A DNA stretch of 64,000 bases from SHZI01 sp963802215 (GCA_963802215.1 CAWDHQ010000001.1:744001-808000), one strand, 5' to 3'. Positions 55,563 through 64,000 are shown, counted from the stretch's first letter. Notes: generated by a model from the letters alone, not told the origin. Numbers and translations are program-made.

Positions 55563-56894
55563 TTACACCGGCGGCTTCACCTGACGGGCAATGCGGTTGC
55601 GGTCCCGGAAGTCCGCCAGCTTCTCGGCTATCCGTTGCTCGAGGCCCCGGGGAACGGGCTGGTAGTAGACGGGCTGCCCAAGCTCGCCGGGAAAGTAACT
55701 GGCGCCCGCCGCGAAGGCGTCGGGCTCATCGTGGGCGTACCGGTAGCCGCTGCCGTGCCCGAGGCTGCGGGCCAGCGCTGTAGATGCAGGCCGCAGGGGG
55801 GCAGGCACGGCCAGGCTGCCGTGCGCCTGCGCGTCCGCACTGGCGGCTTGCCAGGCCGTGTACACGGCATTGCTCTTGGCCGCGCAGGCGAGAAACACCA
55901 CCGCCTGGGCCAGGGCCAGCTCGCCCTCGGGCGTGCCCAGGCGCTCCCAGGCCTGCCAGGCCTCCAGGGCCAGGGTGAGTGCCCGGGGATCCGCGTTGCC
56001 GATGTCCTCGGATGCCATCCGGACGATCCGCCGGGCCACGTAAGCCGGATCGCACCCGCCATCCAGCATGCGGGCCAGCCAGTAGAGCGCCGCGTCAGGA
56101 TCGGAGCCACGCACCGACTTGTGGAGCGCGGAGATCTGCTCGTAGAACACGTCGCCCTGGCGATCGAAACGGCGATAGCTGCCGGTGAGAACCGTGGCGA
56201 CGATCCCGGGCGTCAGGACCCGGTCGTCACCGACGAAGCCTGCCGCGACCTCCAGCAGGTTCAGTGCGCGCCGCGCGTCGCCGTCGGCGCCCCGGGCGAG
56301 GTCCAGCAACTCGGGATTGCCGGCAATGACCTGCCGCGCGCCCAGGCCCCGTTCCGGATCCCGGAGGGCGGCGGCCAGTATCGTCACCAGGTCCTCGTCG
56401 GCCAGCGGTTTCAGGACATAGACACGCGCGCGTGACAGGAGGGCGTTGTTCAGCGCAAATGCAGGATTCTCGGTGGTTGCGCCGATGAAGGTCAGGGTCC
56501 CGTCCTCGACGAAGGGCAGGAACGCATCCTGCTGGGCCTTGTTGAACCGGTGGACCTCGTCGAGAAACAGCACCGTCGGCTTGCCGGGGTTTGCCTGGGC
56601 AAACGCGACGGCATCGCGGACTTCCTTCACTCCCGCGAGGACGGCGGACAACGCCACGAAATGTGCCCCGGCCGTGTCCGCGAGGAGCCGGGCGAGGGTC
56701 GTCTTGCCGGAACCCGGGGGCCCCCAGAGGATGGCCGAATGGAGCTCGCCGCCGAGAAGCCTCGTGAGTGGCTTGCCCGGCGCCAGCAGGTGCGCCTGTC
56801 CCACCACCTCGCCGGAGGTCGCCGGGCGCATCCGGTCAGCCAGCGGCCGCCAGGCCGGCGGCGGGCCACTCAGGGATTTGGACGTGCGAGCCAT
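55563..56894 (-). CDS. rarA: Replication-associated recombination protein A (MgsA/WHIP family AAA+ ATPase)
   Basis: 443 residues from ATG 56894; GTG 56912 is the alternative. 'PLADRMRPATSGEVVGQAHL', Walker A 'GPPGSGKTTLA', Walker B 'TVLFLDEVHRFNKAQQDAFL', sensor 'FIGATTENPAFALNNALLSR', then the C-terminal tetramerisation domain with 'DPDAALYWLARMLDGGCDPA'. It acts at stalled forks and SSB-coated DNA. The start overlaps the end of the vanZ-like gene by 25 bases. Confidence 0.96.
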   Translation of the reverse strand: MARTSKSLSGPPPAWRPLADRMRPATSGEVVGQAHLLAPGKPLTRLLGGELHSAILWGPPGSGKTTLARLLADTAGAHFVALSAVLAGVKEVRDAVAFAQANPGKPTVLFLDEVHRFNKAQQDAFLPFVEDGTLTFIGATTENPAFALNNALLSRARVYVLKPLADEDLVTILAAALRDPERGLGARQVIAGNPELLDLARGADGDARRALNLLEVAAGFVGDDRVLTPGIVATVLTGSYRRFDRQGDVFYEQISALHKSVRGSDPDAALYWLARMLDGGCDPAYVARRIVRMASEDIGNADPRALTLALEAWQAWERLGTPEGELALAQAVVFLACAAKSNAVYTAWQAASADAQAHGSLAVPAPLRPASTALARSLGHGSGYRYAHDEPDAFAAGASYFPGELGQPVYYQPVPRGLEQRIAEKLADFRDRNRIARQVKPPV

Positions 56895-57253
56895 GACTCC
56901 AGCTTCGTGCACCAGCGGGAGAGCCCCGCCGCGCTCAGGAGCCAGCCTAGCAGAATGCCCGCGACATCAGCGACCAGGTCGGGCAGCTCGGCCTGCCGCG
57001 TCGCCGTCAGGCTCTGCAGCAACTCGATGAGGAGGCCGTACACCGCGAGGGCCAGCGCGATCCCCGGCAGGAAGCGGCGTTCGAAAATCCCGCCGAACCA
57101 CACCGTGAAGGCCAGGAACCCGACGGCATGGAGCAATTTGTCGTTGATCGACGGCAGGCCGGACGGCAGTGGCGAAAGTGACGACACGAGGCCGAAGCCC
57201 AGGAGCAGGAGCCCGGCCGCCAGCCAGAAATGCGCATAGCGCAGGGGGAGCAT
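56870..57253 (-). CDS. VanZ-family membrane protein
   Basis: 127 residues with four hydrophobic helices. 'INDKLLHAVGFLAFTVWFGG' and 'LLIELLQSLTATRQAELPDL' followed by 'VADVAGILLGWLL' contain the conserved DK..H, E..Q and D..A.N-type positions of VanZ-like proteins. Function in non-enterococci is unknown. It is inserted between lolA and rarA, which are adjacent in E. coli. Confidence 0.85.
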   Translation of the reverse strand: MLPLRYAHFWLAAGLLLLGFGLVSSLSPLPSGLPSINDKLLHAVGFLAFTVWFGGIFERRFLPGIALALAVYGLLIELLQSLTATRQAELPDLVADVAGILLGWLLSAAGLSRWCTKLESWLARPNP

Positions 57254-57261
57254 GCGCGGGA

Positions 57262-57915
57262 TCAGAGTTCGCTGTCGTCGATGACGTCGGCGCCCGGTGG
57301 CGGAACGAACCGGAAGAGTTCCGGTGGCAGCCGCGGGTTGATCCGGACCCCGGTGAGATCGATGCGCGTCTGCTGGCCCAGCCGGTCGTCCAGCAGGAGC
57401 CGGCGCAGCACGCGACCGTCGAATCCGAGGGTCACGGCGGCAAAGTCGGAGTCGGCAGACCGGGGCAACAGGCGCACCAGGGCGAGTCCCCCCTCGCTCC
57501 AGGACTTGTCGACCCGGAAGCGTTCGAGCACCGACTCCTTGCCGGTGAGAAGTGCGGCCGGCGTGTCGCCGATCCCGGCGGACAGCCGGCGGATCGTCAC
57601 CTGGGCCAGGTCCGCCTCGTAGAGCCAGACCTTCTCGCCATCGGAAGCGATGACGCGCTCGAAGGGCGCGTCATAGTTCCACCGGAACCGGCCGGGCCGC
57701 TGCATGGCCACCGAACCGGAAGTGTCCTCGAGGACCTGCTGGCGGGAATCGATCACTTGCTGGCGGAACCTGCCGTCCATGGCCTGTACATCCGCGAGAA
57801 AGCGGCGGAGACGGTCCTCGCCGGTATCGCCCGCCGTCACTGCCGATGCGCCGGTGGCAACGAGCGCGAGCAGCAGCGCTGGGAAACGCAGGCGGCGGGA
57901 GATCGGCGCGGAAAT
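57262..57915 (-). CDS. lolA: Outer-membrane lipoprotein carrier protein LolA, non-canonical start
   Basis: 217 residues if translation starts at ATT 57915. Mature LolA begins after the signal peptide at about 'TAGDTGEDRLRRFLADVQAM' and has 'GSVAMQRPGRFRWNYDAPFE', 'VIASDGEKVWLYEADLAQVT' and 'TRIDLTGVRINPRLPPELFR'. It ferries lipoproteins through the periplasm to LolB, so it needs a signal peptide. The codons upstream of the first GTG (57840) encode one ('RRLRFPALLLALVATGASA'), yet no ATG, GTG or TTG lies in frame before it. ATT at 57915, with AGGA two bases upstream and four bases after the ftsK stop, is my choice; CTG just upstream is another. Confidence 0.8.
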   Translation of the reverse strand: MSAPISRRLRFPALLLALVATGASAVTAGDTGEDRLRRFLADVQAMDGRFRQQVIDSRQQVLEDTSGSVAMQRPGRFRWNYDAPFERVIASDGEKVWLYEADLAQVTIRRLSAGIGDTPAALLTGKESVLERFRVDKSWSEGGLALVRLLPRSADSDFAAVTLGFDGRVLRRLLLDDRLGQQTRIDLTGVRINPRLPPELFRFVPPPGADVIDDSEL

Positions 57916-57919
57916 GGTC

Positions 57920-60235
57920 CTAGTCGCTTTCAGGCGGCGGCGGGGCCAGGACTTCGCGGAACCCGTTGGACTGCAGCGGACCCACCAGCCCGGCGGCCTC
58001 CATGGTCTCCACGAGACGGGCAGCCCGGTTGTAGCCGATCTTGAGGCGCCGTTGAATGCCCGACACCGAAGCGCGACGGGTCTCGCACACGATCTTCACC
58101 GCCTGGTCGTAGAGGGCGTCGGCCTCCCCATCGCCCTCCTCCGACTGCGGCGCCTCGCCCGGCATTCCGGTCAGGCCCATCGGCGGACCTTCCGTGATCT
58201 CATCCAGGTACACGGGCGGTCCGCCGCCCTTCAGCTGGTCCACGACGCGCTTCACCTCCTCGTCGGAGACGAACGCGCCATGGACGCGCAGTGGCAAGCT
58301 CGTTCCCGGCGGCAGGAACAGCATGTCGCCGTGCCCGAGCAGGCACTCCGCACCGCTCTGGTCGAGAATGGTCCGGGAATCGACCTTGGCCGACACCTGG
58401 AAGGCAATGCGCGTGGGAATATTCGCCTTGATCAGCCCGGTGATGACGTCCACCGACGGCCGCTGGGTGGCGATGATCAGGTGAATGCCGGAGGCGCGGG
58501 CCTTCTGGGCAAGCCGGGTGATCAATTCCTCGACCTTCTTGCCGACGATCATCATCATGTCGGCCAGCTCGTCGATGATCACGACGATGTGCGGCAGCGC
58601 CGTCAGCGTCGGCACTGCCCCGTCAACGGTGACCTTGGGCGCGTACTCGGTCCCCACGAGCGGATCGGGGATCGGATCACCGGCATCCAGGGCGAGCTTC
58701 ACCTTGCGGTTGAACCCGCTGAGATTGCGCACCCCCAGCGCCGCCATCAGGCGGTAGCGCCGCTCCATCTCGGCAACGCACCAGCGCAGGGCGTTAGCTG
58801 ATTCCTTCATGTCGGTGACGACAGGCGCGAGCAGGTGCGGGATGCCCTCGTAGACCGACAGCTCGAGCATCTTGGGATCGATCATGATCATGCGCACGTC
58901 ATCGGGCCTGGCCTTGAAGAGCAGGCTCAGGACCATGGCGTTGATGCCTACCGACTTGCCGGAGCCGGTGGTGCCCGCAATCATCAGGTGGGGCATGCGC
59001 TGCAGGTCGGCCACCACCGACTTGCCGCCAATGTCCTTGCCGAGGGCCAGCGTCAGGGGCGACGACATCTCCTCGTAGGCACGGGAGCGCAGGATCTCGC
59101 CCAGCGTCACCATCTCCCGGGTCTCGTTCGGAATTTCCAGGCCGACCGTCGGCTTGCCCGGAATCACTTCGACCACCCGGACGCTGATCGCCGAGAGTGA
59201 CCGCGCCAGGTCCTTGGACAGGTTGCTGATCTGGCTGACCTTGACGCCCGGGGCGGGCGCCAGCTCGAAGCGCGTGACGATCGGGCCTGGCTGGACAGCC
59301 ACCACCTCGACTTCCACGCCAAAGTCACGAAGTTTCAGCTCGACCAGCCGCGAGATCGCCTCGAGGGACTCCTTCGAATACCCCGCTGAGTGTTCCGGCG
59401 GGTCGTCCAGCAGCGAGAGCGGCGGCAGTTCGCCCGGCAGCACCGTTCCCTGGAACAGCGGCACCTGTCGCTCCTTCTGGGCGCGCTGGCTGGGCTGCGG
59501 GGCGGCGAGCTGGGGCTCGATCCGCGGCGGCAGCTTCTTTTCGACCTTCTTCCGTTCCTTGCGGACGACCTCCTGCCGCTCCTCCTGGACCCGTCGCCCT
59601 TCCGTGCGCGCCCGGAACGCGGCGAACAGTTCGCGGCCCCGATCCACGCCCTCGAGAATGTGGTGGCCCACCTTATCCATGACGGCGAGCCAGGACAGGC
59701 CGGTGAACAGCGAGACACCGGCAAGCCACGATGCGAGCAGCAACAGCGTTGCACCGAGCGAGCCCAGTCCGGCGGCCAGGCCGTTGCCGAGCAGCTCGCC
59801 AAAGGCGCCGCCCGCGGTCTGGGGCAGCCCGTGGGCGCCAAAGTGCAGGGTTGCCAGAGCGCAGCTGGTCGCCAGCGTCAGGGCAAAGCCGGACAACCGG
59901 GTAAACAGGATCTGGCGGTCGACGGGGCCCGGCGTGCTGCGATGGGTGAACAGGATCCAGCCCGCCAGGAGCATCATGGCCGGGAAGAGCAACGCGGGCC
60001 CGCCGAACAGGCTGAAGGCTATGTCGGAGAACCAGGCCCCGACGGCGCCGATCTGGTTCCTGACGGGCGCGCCGTCACCGGTATGACTGAAGCCGGGATC
60101 CTGCGGGCTGTAGCTCAGCAGGGCCACCAGCATGATCAGCGCGATGGCGCCCAGGACCCACAGGGCGGCTTCGCGCACCGCGTAGGTCAGCGGCGCAGCG
60201 AGGCCGCGACTTTCGAGTCCGATAGCTCTGGCCAT
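57920..60235 (-). CDS. ftsK: DNA translocase FtsK
   Basis: 771 residues. Four N-terminal membrane helices (within residues 20-180), a short charged linker ('QEERQEVVRKERKKVEKKLP'), then the motor: 'LMIAGTTGSGKSVGINAMVL' (Walker A), 'VRMIMIDPKMLELSVYEGIP' (Walker B), and a C-terminal gamma winged helix ('SVSGIQRRLKIGYNRAARLV') that reads KOPS. It pumps DNA and activates XerCD at the septum. The linker is far shorter than in E. coli. AGGGACGG precedes the ATG. Confidence 0.97.
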   Translation of the reverse strand: MARAIGLESRGLAAPLTYAVREAALWVLGAIALIMLVALLSYSPQDPGFSHTGDGAPVRNQIGAVGAWFSDIAFSLFGGPALLFPAMMLLAGWILFTHRSTPGPVDRQILFTRLSGFALTLATSCALATLHFGAHGLPQTAGGAFGELLGNGLAAGLGSLGATLLLLASWLAGVSLFTGLSWLAVMDKVGHHILEGVDRGRELFAAFRARTEGRRVQEERQEVVRKERKKVEKKLPPRIEPQLAAPQPSQRAQKERQVPLFQGTVLPGELPPLSLLDDPPEHSAGYSKESLEAISRLVELKLRDFGVEVEVVAVQPGPIVTRFELAPAPGVKVSQISNLSKDLARSLSAISVRVVEVIPGKPTVGLEIPNETREMVTLGEILRSRAYEEMSSPLTLALGKDIGGKSVVADLQRMPHLMIAGTTGSGKSVGINAMVLSLLFKARPDDVRMIMIDPKMLELSVYEGIPHLLAPVVTDMKESANALRWCVAEMERRYRLMAALGVRNLSGFNRKVKLALDAGDPIPDPLVGTEYAPKVTVDGAVPTLTALPHIVVIIDELADMMMIVGKKVEELITRLAQKARASGIHLIIATQRPSVDVITGLIKANIPTRIAFQVSAKVDSRTILDQSGAECLLGHGDMLFLPPGTSLPLRVHGAFVSDEEVKRVVDQLKGGGPPVYLDEITEGPPMGLTGMPGEAPQSEEGDGEADALYDQAVKIVCETRRASVSGIQRRLKIGYNRAARLVETMEAAGLVGPLQSNGFREVLAPPPPESD

Positions 60236-60283
60236 GTCCGTCCCTGACGAGCCAAACGGCGAGAAGGTGCCGCAACAACGAAG

Positions 60284-60312
60284 GTTAACTGCCTGCCTGA
60301 CAAGCAGTTAAC
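60284..60312. promoter_or_regulatory. Inverted repeat between divergent ftsK and trxB (candidate operator)
   Basis: GTTAACTGC and its exact reverse complement GCAGTTAAC separated by 11 bases (60284-60292, 60304-60312). It lies 48 bases before the ftsK start and 62 before the trxB start. The dyad and its length fit a dimeric regulator site; there is no T tract to make it a terminator. It is not a LexA-type CTG-N10-CAG box. Confidence 0.45.
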
Positions 60313-60362
60313 GACCCGGATGATAGCAGCACGTCGCTTGGACGCAAGCGCGTGCCATCGCC

Positions 60363-60368
60363 TAAACT
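60363..60368 (+). promoter_or_regulatory. Candidate leaderless -10 box for trxB
   Basis: TAAACT ends exactly 6 bases before the trxB ATG, and no Shine-Dalgarno sequence lies between. TTGGAC, a -35-like hexamer, is 19 bases upstream of the box. Confidence 0.35.
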
Positions 60369-60374
60369 GCCGCG

Positions 60375-61337
60375 ATGACAGCACCCATTCACGCCCGTCT
60401 CATTATCCTTGGCTCCGGTCCCGCCGGTTACAGCGCCGCCGTCTACGCCGCCAGGGCCAACCTCAAACCCCTCCTCATCACCGGGCTGGAGCAAGGCGGC
60501 CAGCTGATGACCACGACGGACGTGGACAACTGGCCCGGCGGACATCACGGGCTCCAGGGCCCCGAGCTGATGACCCGGTTGCGCGAACACGGCGAGCGCC
60601 TCGGCGTCACGGGTGTCCTCGACCAGATCGAGGCCGTTGACCTGGGCACCCGCCCCTTCTCGCTTCGCGGCGGCTCCCAGGCCTACACGTGCGACGCACT
60701 GATCATCGCCACCGGAGCATCGGCGCGCTACCTCGGCCTGCCCTCGGAGCAGAGCTTCCGCGGCAGGGGCGTATCCGCCTGCGCGACGTGCGATGGCTTC
60801 TTCTACAGGGGCCAGCGCGTCGCCGTGATCGGCGGCGGCAATACCGCGGCCGAGGAAGCCCTGTACCTGTCGAATCTGGCGTCCCACGTGACGCTGGTGC
60901 ACCGACGGGACAAGCTGCGCGCGGAGAAGATGCTCCAGGACAAGCTGCTCGCCCGGACCAGCGGGGGCGGCAACATCTCGCTGGTGTGGAACCACGAGGT
61001 TGAAGCCGTGCTGGGCAACGACACCGGTGTCACGGGCGTGCAGATCCGGCCGACGGATGGCGGCACGGGGGGCCGGGTTCTTGACGTCACCGGCGTGTTC
61101 GTCGCCATCGGCCACGATCCCAATACGGCGCTGTTCAAGGGCCAGCTCGAGCTGGACAAGGGATACGTGGTCGTGCGGACCGGCCGCGCCGGCGGCGCAA
61201 CCGCGACCAGTGTGCCGGGCGTCTTCGCCGCGGGCGACGTCGCCGACAGTGTCTACCGGCAGGCGATCACGTCCGCCGGATCGGGATGCATGGCCGCGCT
61301 GGACGCCGAGAAGTTCCTGGACCACGCAGGCGGGTGA
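60375..61337 (+). CDS. trxB: Thioredoxin-disulphide reductase
   Basis: 320 residues. FAD motif 'LIILGSGPAGYSAAVYAARA', redox-active 'ACATCDGFFYRG' (CATC at about residues 136-139), NADPH motif 'VAVIGGGNTAAEEALYLSNL' and 'VPGVFAAGDVAD' near the C-terminus. It keeps cytoplasmic thioredoxin reduced with NADPH. Overlaps the next gene (GTGA). Confidence 0.97.
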   Translation: MTAPIHARLIILGSGPAGYSAAVYAARANLKPLLITGLEQGGQLMTTTDVDNWPGGHHGLQGPELMTRLREHGERLGVTGVLDQIEAVDLGTRPFSLRGGSQAYTCDALIIATGASARYLGLPSEQSFRGRGVSACATCDGFFYRGQRVAVIGGGNTAAEEALYLSNLASHVTLVHRRDKLRAEKMLQDKLLARTSGGGNISLVWNHEVEAVLGNDTGVTGVQIRPTDGGTGGRVLDVTGVFVAIGHDPNTALFKGQLELDKGYVVVRTGRAGGATATSVPGVFAAGDVADSVYRQAITSAGSGCMAALDAEKFLDHAGG

Positions 61338-62497
61338 ACGCGACTGTCGAGCCCGTGCGCATCGAGGTTGCCCGGAGCATTGCGGACGTGGCGGCAGCCG
61401 ACTGGAACGGCCTCCGCGGCACGGAATATCCGTTCCTGCGGCACGAGTTCCTCCTGGCCCTGGAGGAGACGGGCTGTGTGGCTCCCGCAGCCGGCTGGAC
61501 GCCTTGCCACCTCCTGCTTCGCGACGCTGCCGGGCGGCTGCGTGGCGCGATGCCCCTCTACAGCAAGACGAGTTCCTACGGCGAATTCGTCTTCGACTGG
61601 GCCTGGGCCGATGCCTACCGGCGCGCGGGCCTGCGCTACTTCCCCAAGCTGGTCTCGGCCGTGCCCTTCACGCCTGCGACCAGCCCCCGACTGCTCCACG
61701 CGACCGGTCAGGCGCCCGACGACATCGGCATGGCCCTGCTGTCCGGCGCCACGGAGCTCGCCCGGCAGCTCGAGGCATCATCGGTTCACGTGCTCTTTCC
61801 CACTGCCCGTGAGGCAAACCTGCTGGCGCGCGCGGGCTTCCTGCCGCGGAAGGATTGCCAGTTCCACTGGACGAATCGTGGCTACACCGACTTCGATGCG
61901 TTCCTTGGCGAGTTCACCGCGGAGAAGCGCAAGAAGGCGAAGCGTGAACGCCGGCGGGTGGCCGAGGCCGGGATCACCTTCGCGCGCTACCGCGGCGGCG
62001 AGATCGATGCCGCGCTCTGGAAGCGACTGATGCCGCTGTACGCCAGTTCGTTCTGGCGCCGGGGCCGCGAGCCCTACCTGAACGAAGCCTTCTTCGCACG
62101 CGTCAGCGCGGCCCTGCCGGACAACGTCCTCGCCATCGTGGCCATGCTCCGGGGAGAGCCCGTAGCAACGGCCCTTTGCTTCCGGAGCGAGGACACCCTC
62201 TACGGGCGCTACTGGGGCGCCGAGGGCGACTTCCACAGCCTGCATTTCGAGACCTGCTACTACCAGGGCATCGAGTACTGCATCGAGCATGGCCTGAAGG
62301 GCTTCGAGCCGGGAACCCAGGGCGAGCACAAGATCAGTCGCGGCTTCGTGCCGACCGAGACCCGCTCGGCCCACTGGCTGTCCCATCCGCAGTTCGCGCG
62401 CGCCATCGACCAGTACCTGGATCGCGAGCGCGCCCACATCGATGAATACATGGAGTCCGCTTCCGACCACGTCCCCTACCGCAGGGGCGCCGGCTAG
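61334..62497 (+). CDS. FemAB-like/GNAT-fold protein (COG3146, DUF482)
   Basis: 387 residues from GTG 61334, overlapping the trxB stop. Tandem GNAT-like folds: 'DWNGLRGTEYPFLRHEFLLA' at the start, 'KRKKAKRERRRVAEAGITFA' in the middle, and 'ALCFRSEDTLYGRYWGAEGD', 'FETCYYQGIEYCIEHGLKGF', 'PGTQGEHKISRGFVPTETRS' toward the end, diagnostic of the family. Related Fem proteins transfer amino acids from aminoacyl-tRNA to peptidoglycan precursors; the activity of this branch is unknown. It sits beside aat, another aminoacyl-tRNA-using transferase with the same fold. Confidence 0.9.
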   Translation: MNATVEPVRIEVARSIADVAAADWNGLRGTEYPFLRHEFLLALEETGCVAPAAGWTPCHLLLRDAAGRLRGAMPLYSKTSSYGEFVFDWAWADAYRRAGLRYFPKLVSAVPFTPATSPRLLHATGQAPDDIGMALLSGATELARQLEASSVHVLFPTAREANLLARAGFLPRKDCQFHWTNRGYTDFDAFLGEFTAEKRKKAKRERRRVAEAGITFARYRGGEIDAALWKRLMPLYASSFWRRGREPYLNEAFFARVSAALPDNVLAIVAMLRGEPVATALCFRSEDTLYGRYWGAEGDFHSLHFETCYYQGIEYCIEHGLKGFEPGTQGEHKISRGFVPTETRSAHWLSHPQFARAIDQYLDRERAHIDEYMESASDHVPYRRGAG

Positions 62498-62516
62498 CGG
62501 CCGACCGGCATCCGGC

Positions 62517-63269
62517 ATGAACGCAATCGCCTTTCTGCATCCGGACGACCCGCCGGACCACTTCCCGGACCCCGCGGGCGCAGCCAGGTCGCCGGACGGC
62601 CTCCTGGCCATCGGCGGGGACCTGGCCCCGGAGCGGCTGCTCGCGGCCTACCGCCGCGGAATCTTTCCCTGGTACGAGGAGGGGCAGCCGATCCTGTGGT
62701 GGTCGCCGGACCCCCGCGCCGTCCTGCTGCCCGGAGAACTGCACGTATCCCGCAGCCTCCGCCGGACCTTGCGGAGCGACCGCTTCCGCGTCTCGGTGGA
62801 CCTGGCCTTCGCGCACGTCATAGATGCCTGCGCCAGCGTCCGGGCGGGCTCCGGGACCTGGATAACGCCGGAGATGCGCTCGGCCTACCTCCGGCTGCAC
62901 CAGCTTGGCCACGCACACGCCATTGAGACGTGGCTAGGATCCGCACTCGTGGGCGGGCTCTACGGCATTGCACTCGGCGGCGTGTTCTTCGGCGAGTCGA
63001 TGTTCAGCCTGGAGTCGGACGCCTCGAAGGTGGCCCTGGTGCACCTGGCAGGCCTGGCAGTGAAGCGCGGGATCCAGCTGATCGATTGCCAGGTGGCGAC
63101 CGGGCACCTGGCGTCCCTCGGCAGCGAGCTGATGCCCCGGGATGAATTCCTGCAGGCCGTGAGGATGCTCACTTCGGCCCCGGTACCGCCGGGCTCCTGG
63201 AAGGAATCCCCCGGCCCGACGTCTGTGCTCGCGCCGGACCGGACCGGAGCCGGTCGCTTGCGCGGCTGA
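62517..63269 (+). CDS. aat: Leucyl/phenylalanyl-tRNA-protein transferase
   Basis: 250 residues from ATG 62517 ('AIAFLHPDDPPDHFPDPAGA'). 'PDGLLAIGGDLAPERLLAAY', 'YRRGIFPWYEEGQPILWWSP' and 'ALGGVFFGESMFSLESDASK' are hallmarks. It adds Leu or Phe to proteins with N-terminal Arg or Lys, marking them for ClpS-ClpAP by the N-end rule; clpA is encoded close by. The C-terminal 25 residues are Pro/Gly rich and not conserved. Confidence 0.96.
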   Translation: MNAIAFLHPDDPPDHFPDPAGAARSPDGLLAIGGDLAPERLLAAYRRGIFPWYEEGQPILWWSPDPRAVLLPGELHVSRSLRRTLRSDRFRVSVDLAFAHVIDACASVRAGSGTWITPEMRSAYLRLHQLGHAHAIETWLGSALVGGLYGIALGGVFFGESMFSLESDASKVALVHLAGLAVKRGIQLIDCQVATGHLASLGSELMPRDEFLQAVRMLTSAPVPPGSWKESPGPTSVLAPDRTGAGRLRG

Positions 63270-63311
63270 ACGAGTTCGACGACAATCGCGGCCCGTTCCG
63301 CCGGAGTCTCC

Positions 63312-63530
63312 ATGTCGAAAGAAGAAGCCATCACGATGGACGGGGTCGTTGCCGAGACCCTGCCCAACACGACGTTTCGGGTGAAACTCGATAACGGCCA
63401 CGTCGTTACCGCGCACATCTCAGGAAAGATGCGCAAGAACTACATCCGCATCCTTACGGGCGACCGTGTCACGGTTGAACTGACCCCGTACGACCTCAGC
63501 AAGGGGCGCATTACCTTCCGCGCCCGCTAG
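63312..63530 (+). CDS. infA: Translation initiation factor IF-1
   Basis: 72 residues, the exact family length. 'MDGVVAETLPNTTFRVKLDN', 'GKMRKNYIRILTGDRVTVEL' and 'PYDLSKGRITFR' form the S1-like OB fold. It binds the ribosomal A site during initiation. GGAG five bases before the ATG. Order aat-infA-clpA is conserved in Gammaproteobacteria. Confidence 0.98.
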   Translation: MSKEEAITMDGVVAETLPNTTFRVKLDNGHVVTAHISGKMRKNYIRILTGDRVTVELTPYDLSKGRITFRAR

Positions 63531-63577
63531 TCCCCAGCTTCGCCAGGCTTCAGATTCCGCTTCGCCAGCCCGTCGTT

Positions 63578-64000
63578 TCAGGCGGGATCGGGAATGTGCT
63601 CGAGCGCCCGGGTCGCCGGGGTGGCGACCAGTTCCAGCGCTCCCGCGTCATCGAGCGTGATGCGGACATGCCCGCCCTTGGCCAGGTCGCCGAACAGCAG
63701 CTGCTCAGCCAGCGGCCGCTTGATCTGTTCCTGAATCACCCGCGCCATGGGCCGTGCGCCCATCTTGGGGTCATAGCCCTTGTCGGCGATCCACTGGCGG
63801 GCGGCAGGCTCGAGTTCGATCGTGACCGAGCTCTTGTCCAGCTGCGCCTCGAGCTCCATCACGAGCTTGTCGACGACCCGCAGGATCGCGTCCGGGCCGA
63901 GCGGTGCGAACTGGATGATGGAGTCCAGGCGGTTGCGGAACTCAGGGGTGAACATCCGGTTGATGATTGCCATTCCGTCCGTGGTGTTGTCCTGTTCCGT
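63578..64000 (-). CDS. clpA: ATP-dependent Clp protease ATP-binding subunit ClpA, C-terminal part (cut by window edge)
   Basis: The last 140 residues. 'MFTPEFRNRLDSIIQFAPLG', 'VVDKLVMELEAQLDKSSVTI' and 'KGYDPKMGARPMARVIQEQI' followed by 'KRPLAEQLLFG' are those of the second ATPase domain of ClpA rather than ClpB or ClpX. It unfolds N-end-rule and other substrates for ClpP. Convergent with infA across 47 bases that contain a 10-base direct repeat (GCTTCGCCAG, twice) but no clear terminator. Confidence 0.96.
   Translation of the reverse strand, partial: TEQDNTTDGMAIINRMFTPEFRNRLDSIIQFAPLGPDAILRVVDKLVMELEAQLDKSSVTIELEPAARQWIADKGYDPKMGARPMARVIQEQIKRPLAEQLLFGDLAKGGHVRITLDDAGALELVATPATRALEHIPDPA

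Overview
The window is chromosomal DNA of a GC-rich Gammaproteobacterium. Three conserved blocks show this: ruvCAB-tolQRAB-pal-cpoB-queE-queC-tRNA-Lys (a Pseudomonas-like order), sucA-sucB-lpd, and clpA-infA-aat-trxB-ftsK-lolA-rarA-serS (a scrambled form of the E. coli order). A molybdenum hydroxylase-like catabolic cluster fits lineages such as Steroidobacterales or Nevskiales, but the sequence does not fix the family.

Layout. 1-10141: catabolic and transport genes. On the plus strand are an amidohydrolase tail, cytochrome c, an MFS transporter and a DUF2721 protein. On the minus strand an operon runs bicupin, amidohydrolase, acyl-CoA ligase, HCCA-isomerase-like DsbA protein, TAT-exported type II DMSO-reductase-family subunit. 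10242-14972: a TonB-dependent receptor and two small outer-membrane barrels. 15090-24252: a glycogen cluster (glgA, malQ, glgC, glgB, glgP), with glgP starting one base after tRNA-Lys. 24433-33509: queuosine, Tol-Pal and Holliday-junction genes. 33554-39141: 2-oxoglutarate dehydrogenase. 39242-42678: membrane proteins, an SDR and a CaCA exchanger. 48834-64000: mostly housekeeping genes.

The most unusual region is 42697-48784, a ~6 kb island in the 3' half of tRNA-Arg(CCT). It is flanked by a perfect 46 bp direct repeat, has repeated motifs beside one end, and keeps only an N-terminal scrap of a tyrosine integrase. It carries a PmrA/PmrB-like two-component system overlapping a phosphoethanolamine transferase gene (EptA). 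Divergent from these is a two-gene operon: a CmoA-like enzyme (carboxy-SAM synthase family) translationally coupled to an ICMT/PEMT-like membrane methyltransferase. An OmpR-family style direct repeat (two hexamers, 11 bp period) lies between the two operons. I propose, as inference, a cell-envelope modification module in which carboxy-SAM or SAM feeds a membrane (carboxy)methyltransferase acting with EptA.

Other points: start sites that look leaderless; lolA with no canonical start codon before its signal peptide; a histidine-phosphatase-fold protein lacking both catalytic histidines; convergent genes whose stop codons sit inside a REP-like palindrome; and an orphan molybdoenzyme alpha subunit. 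Start choices were made by eye from Shine-Dalgarno sites, overlaps and signal peptides; no database search was run.
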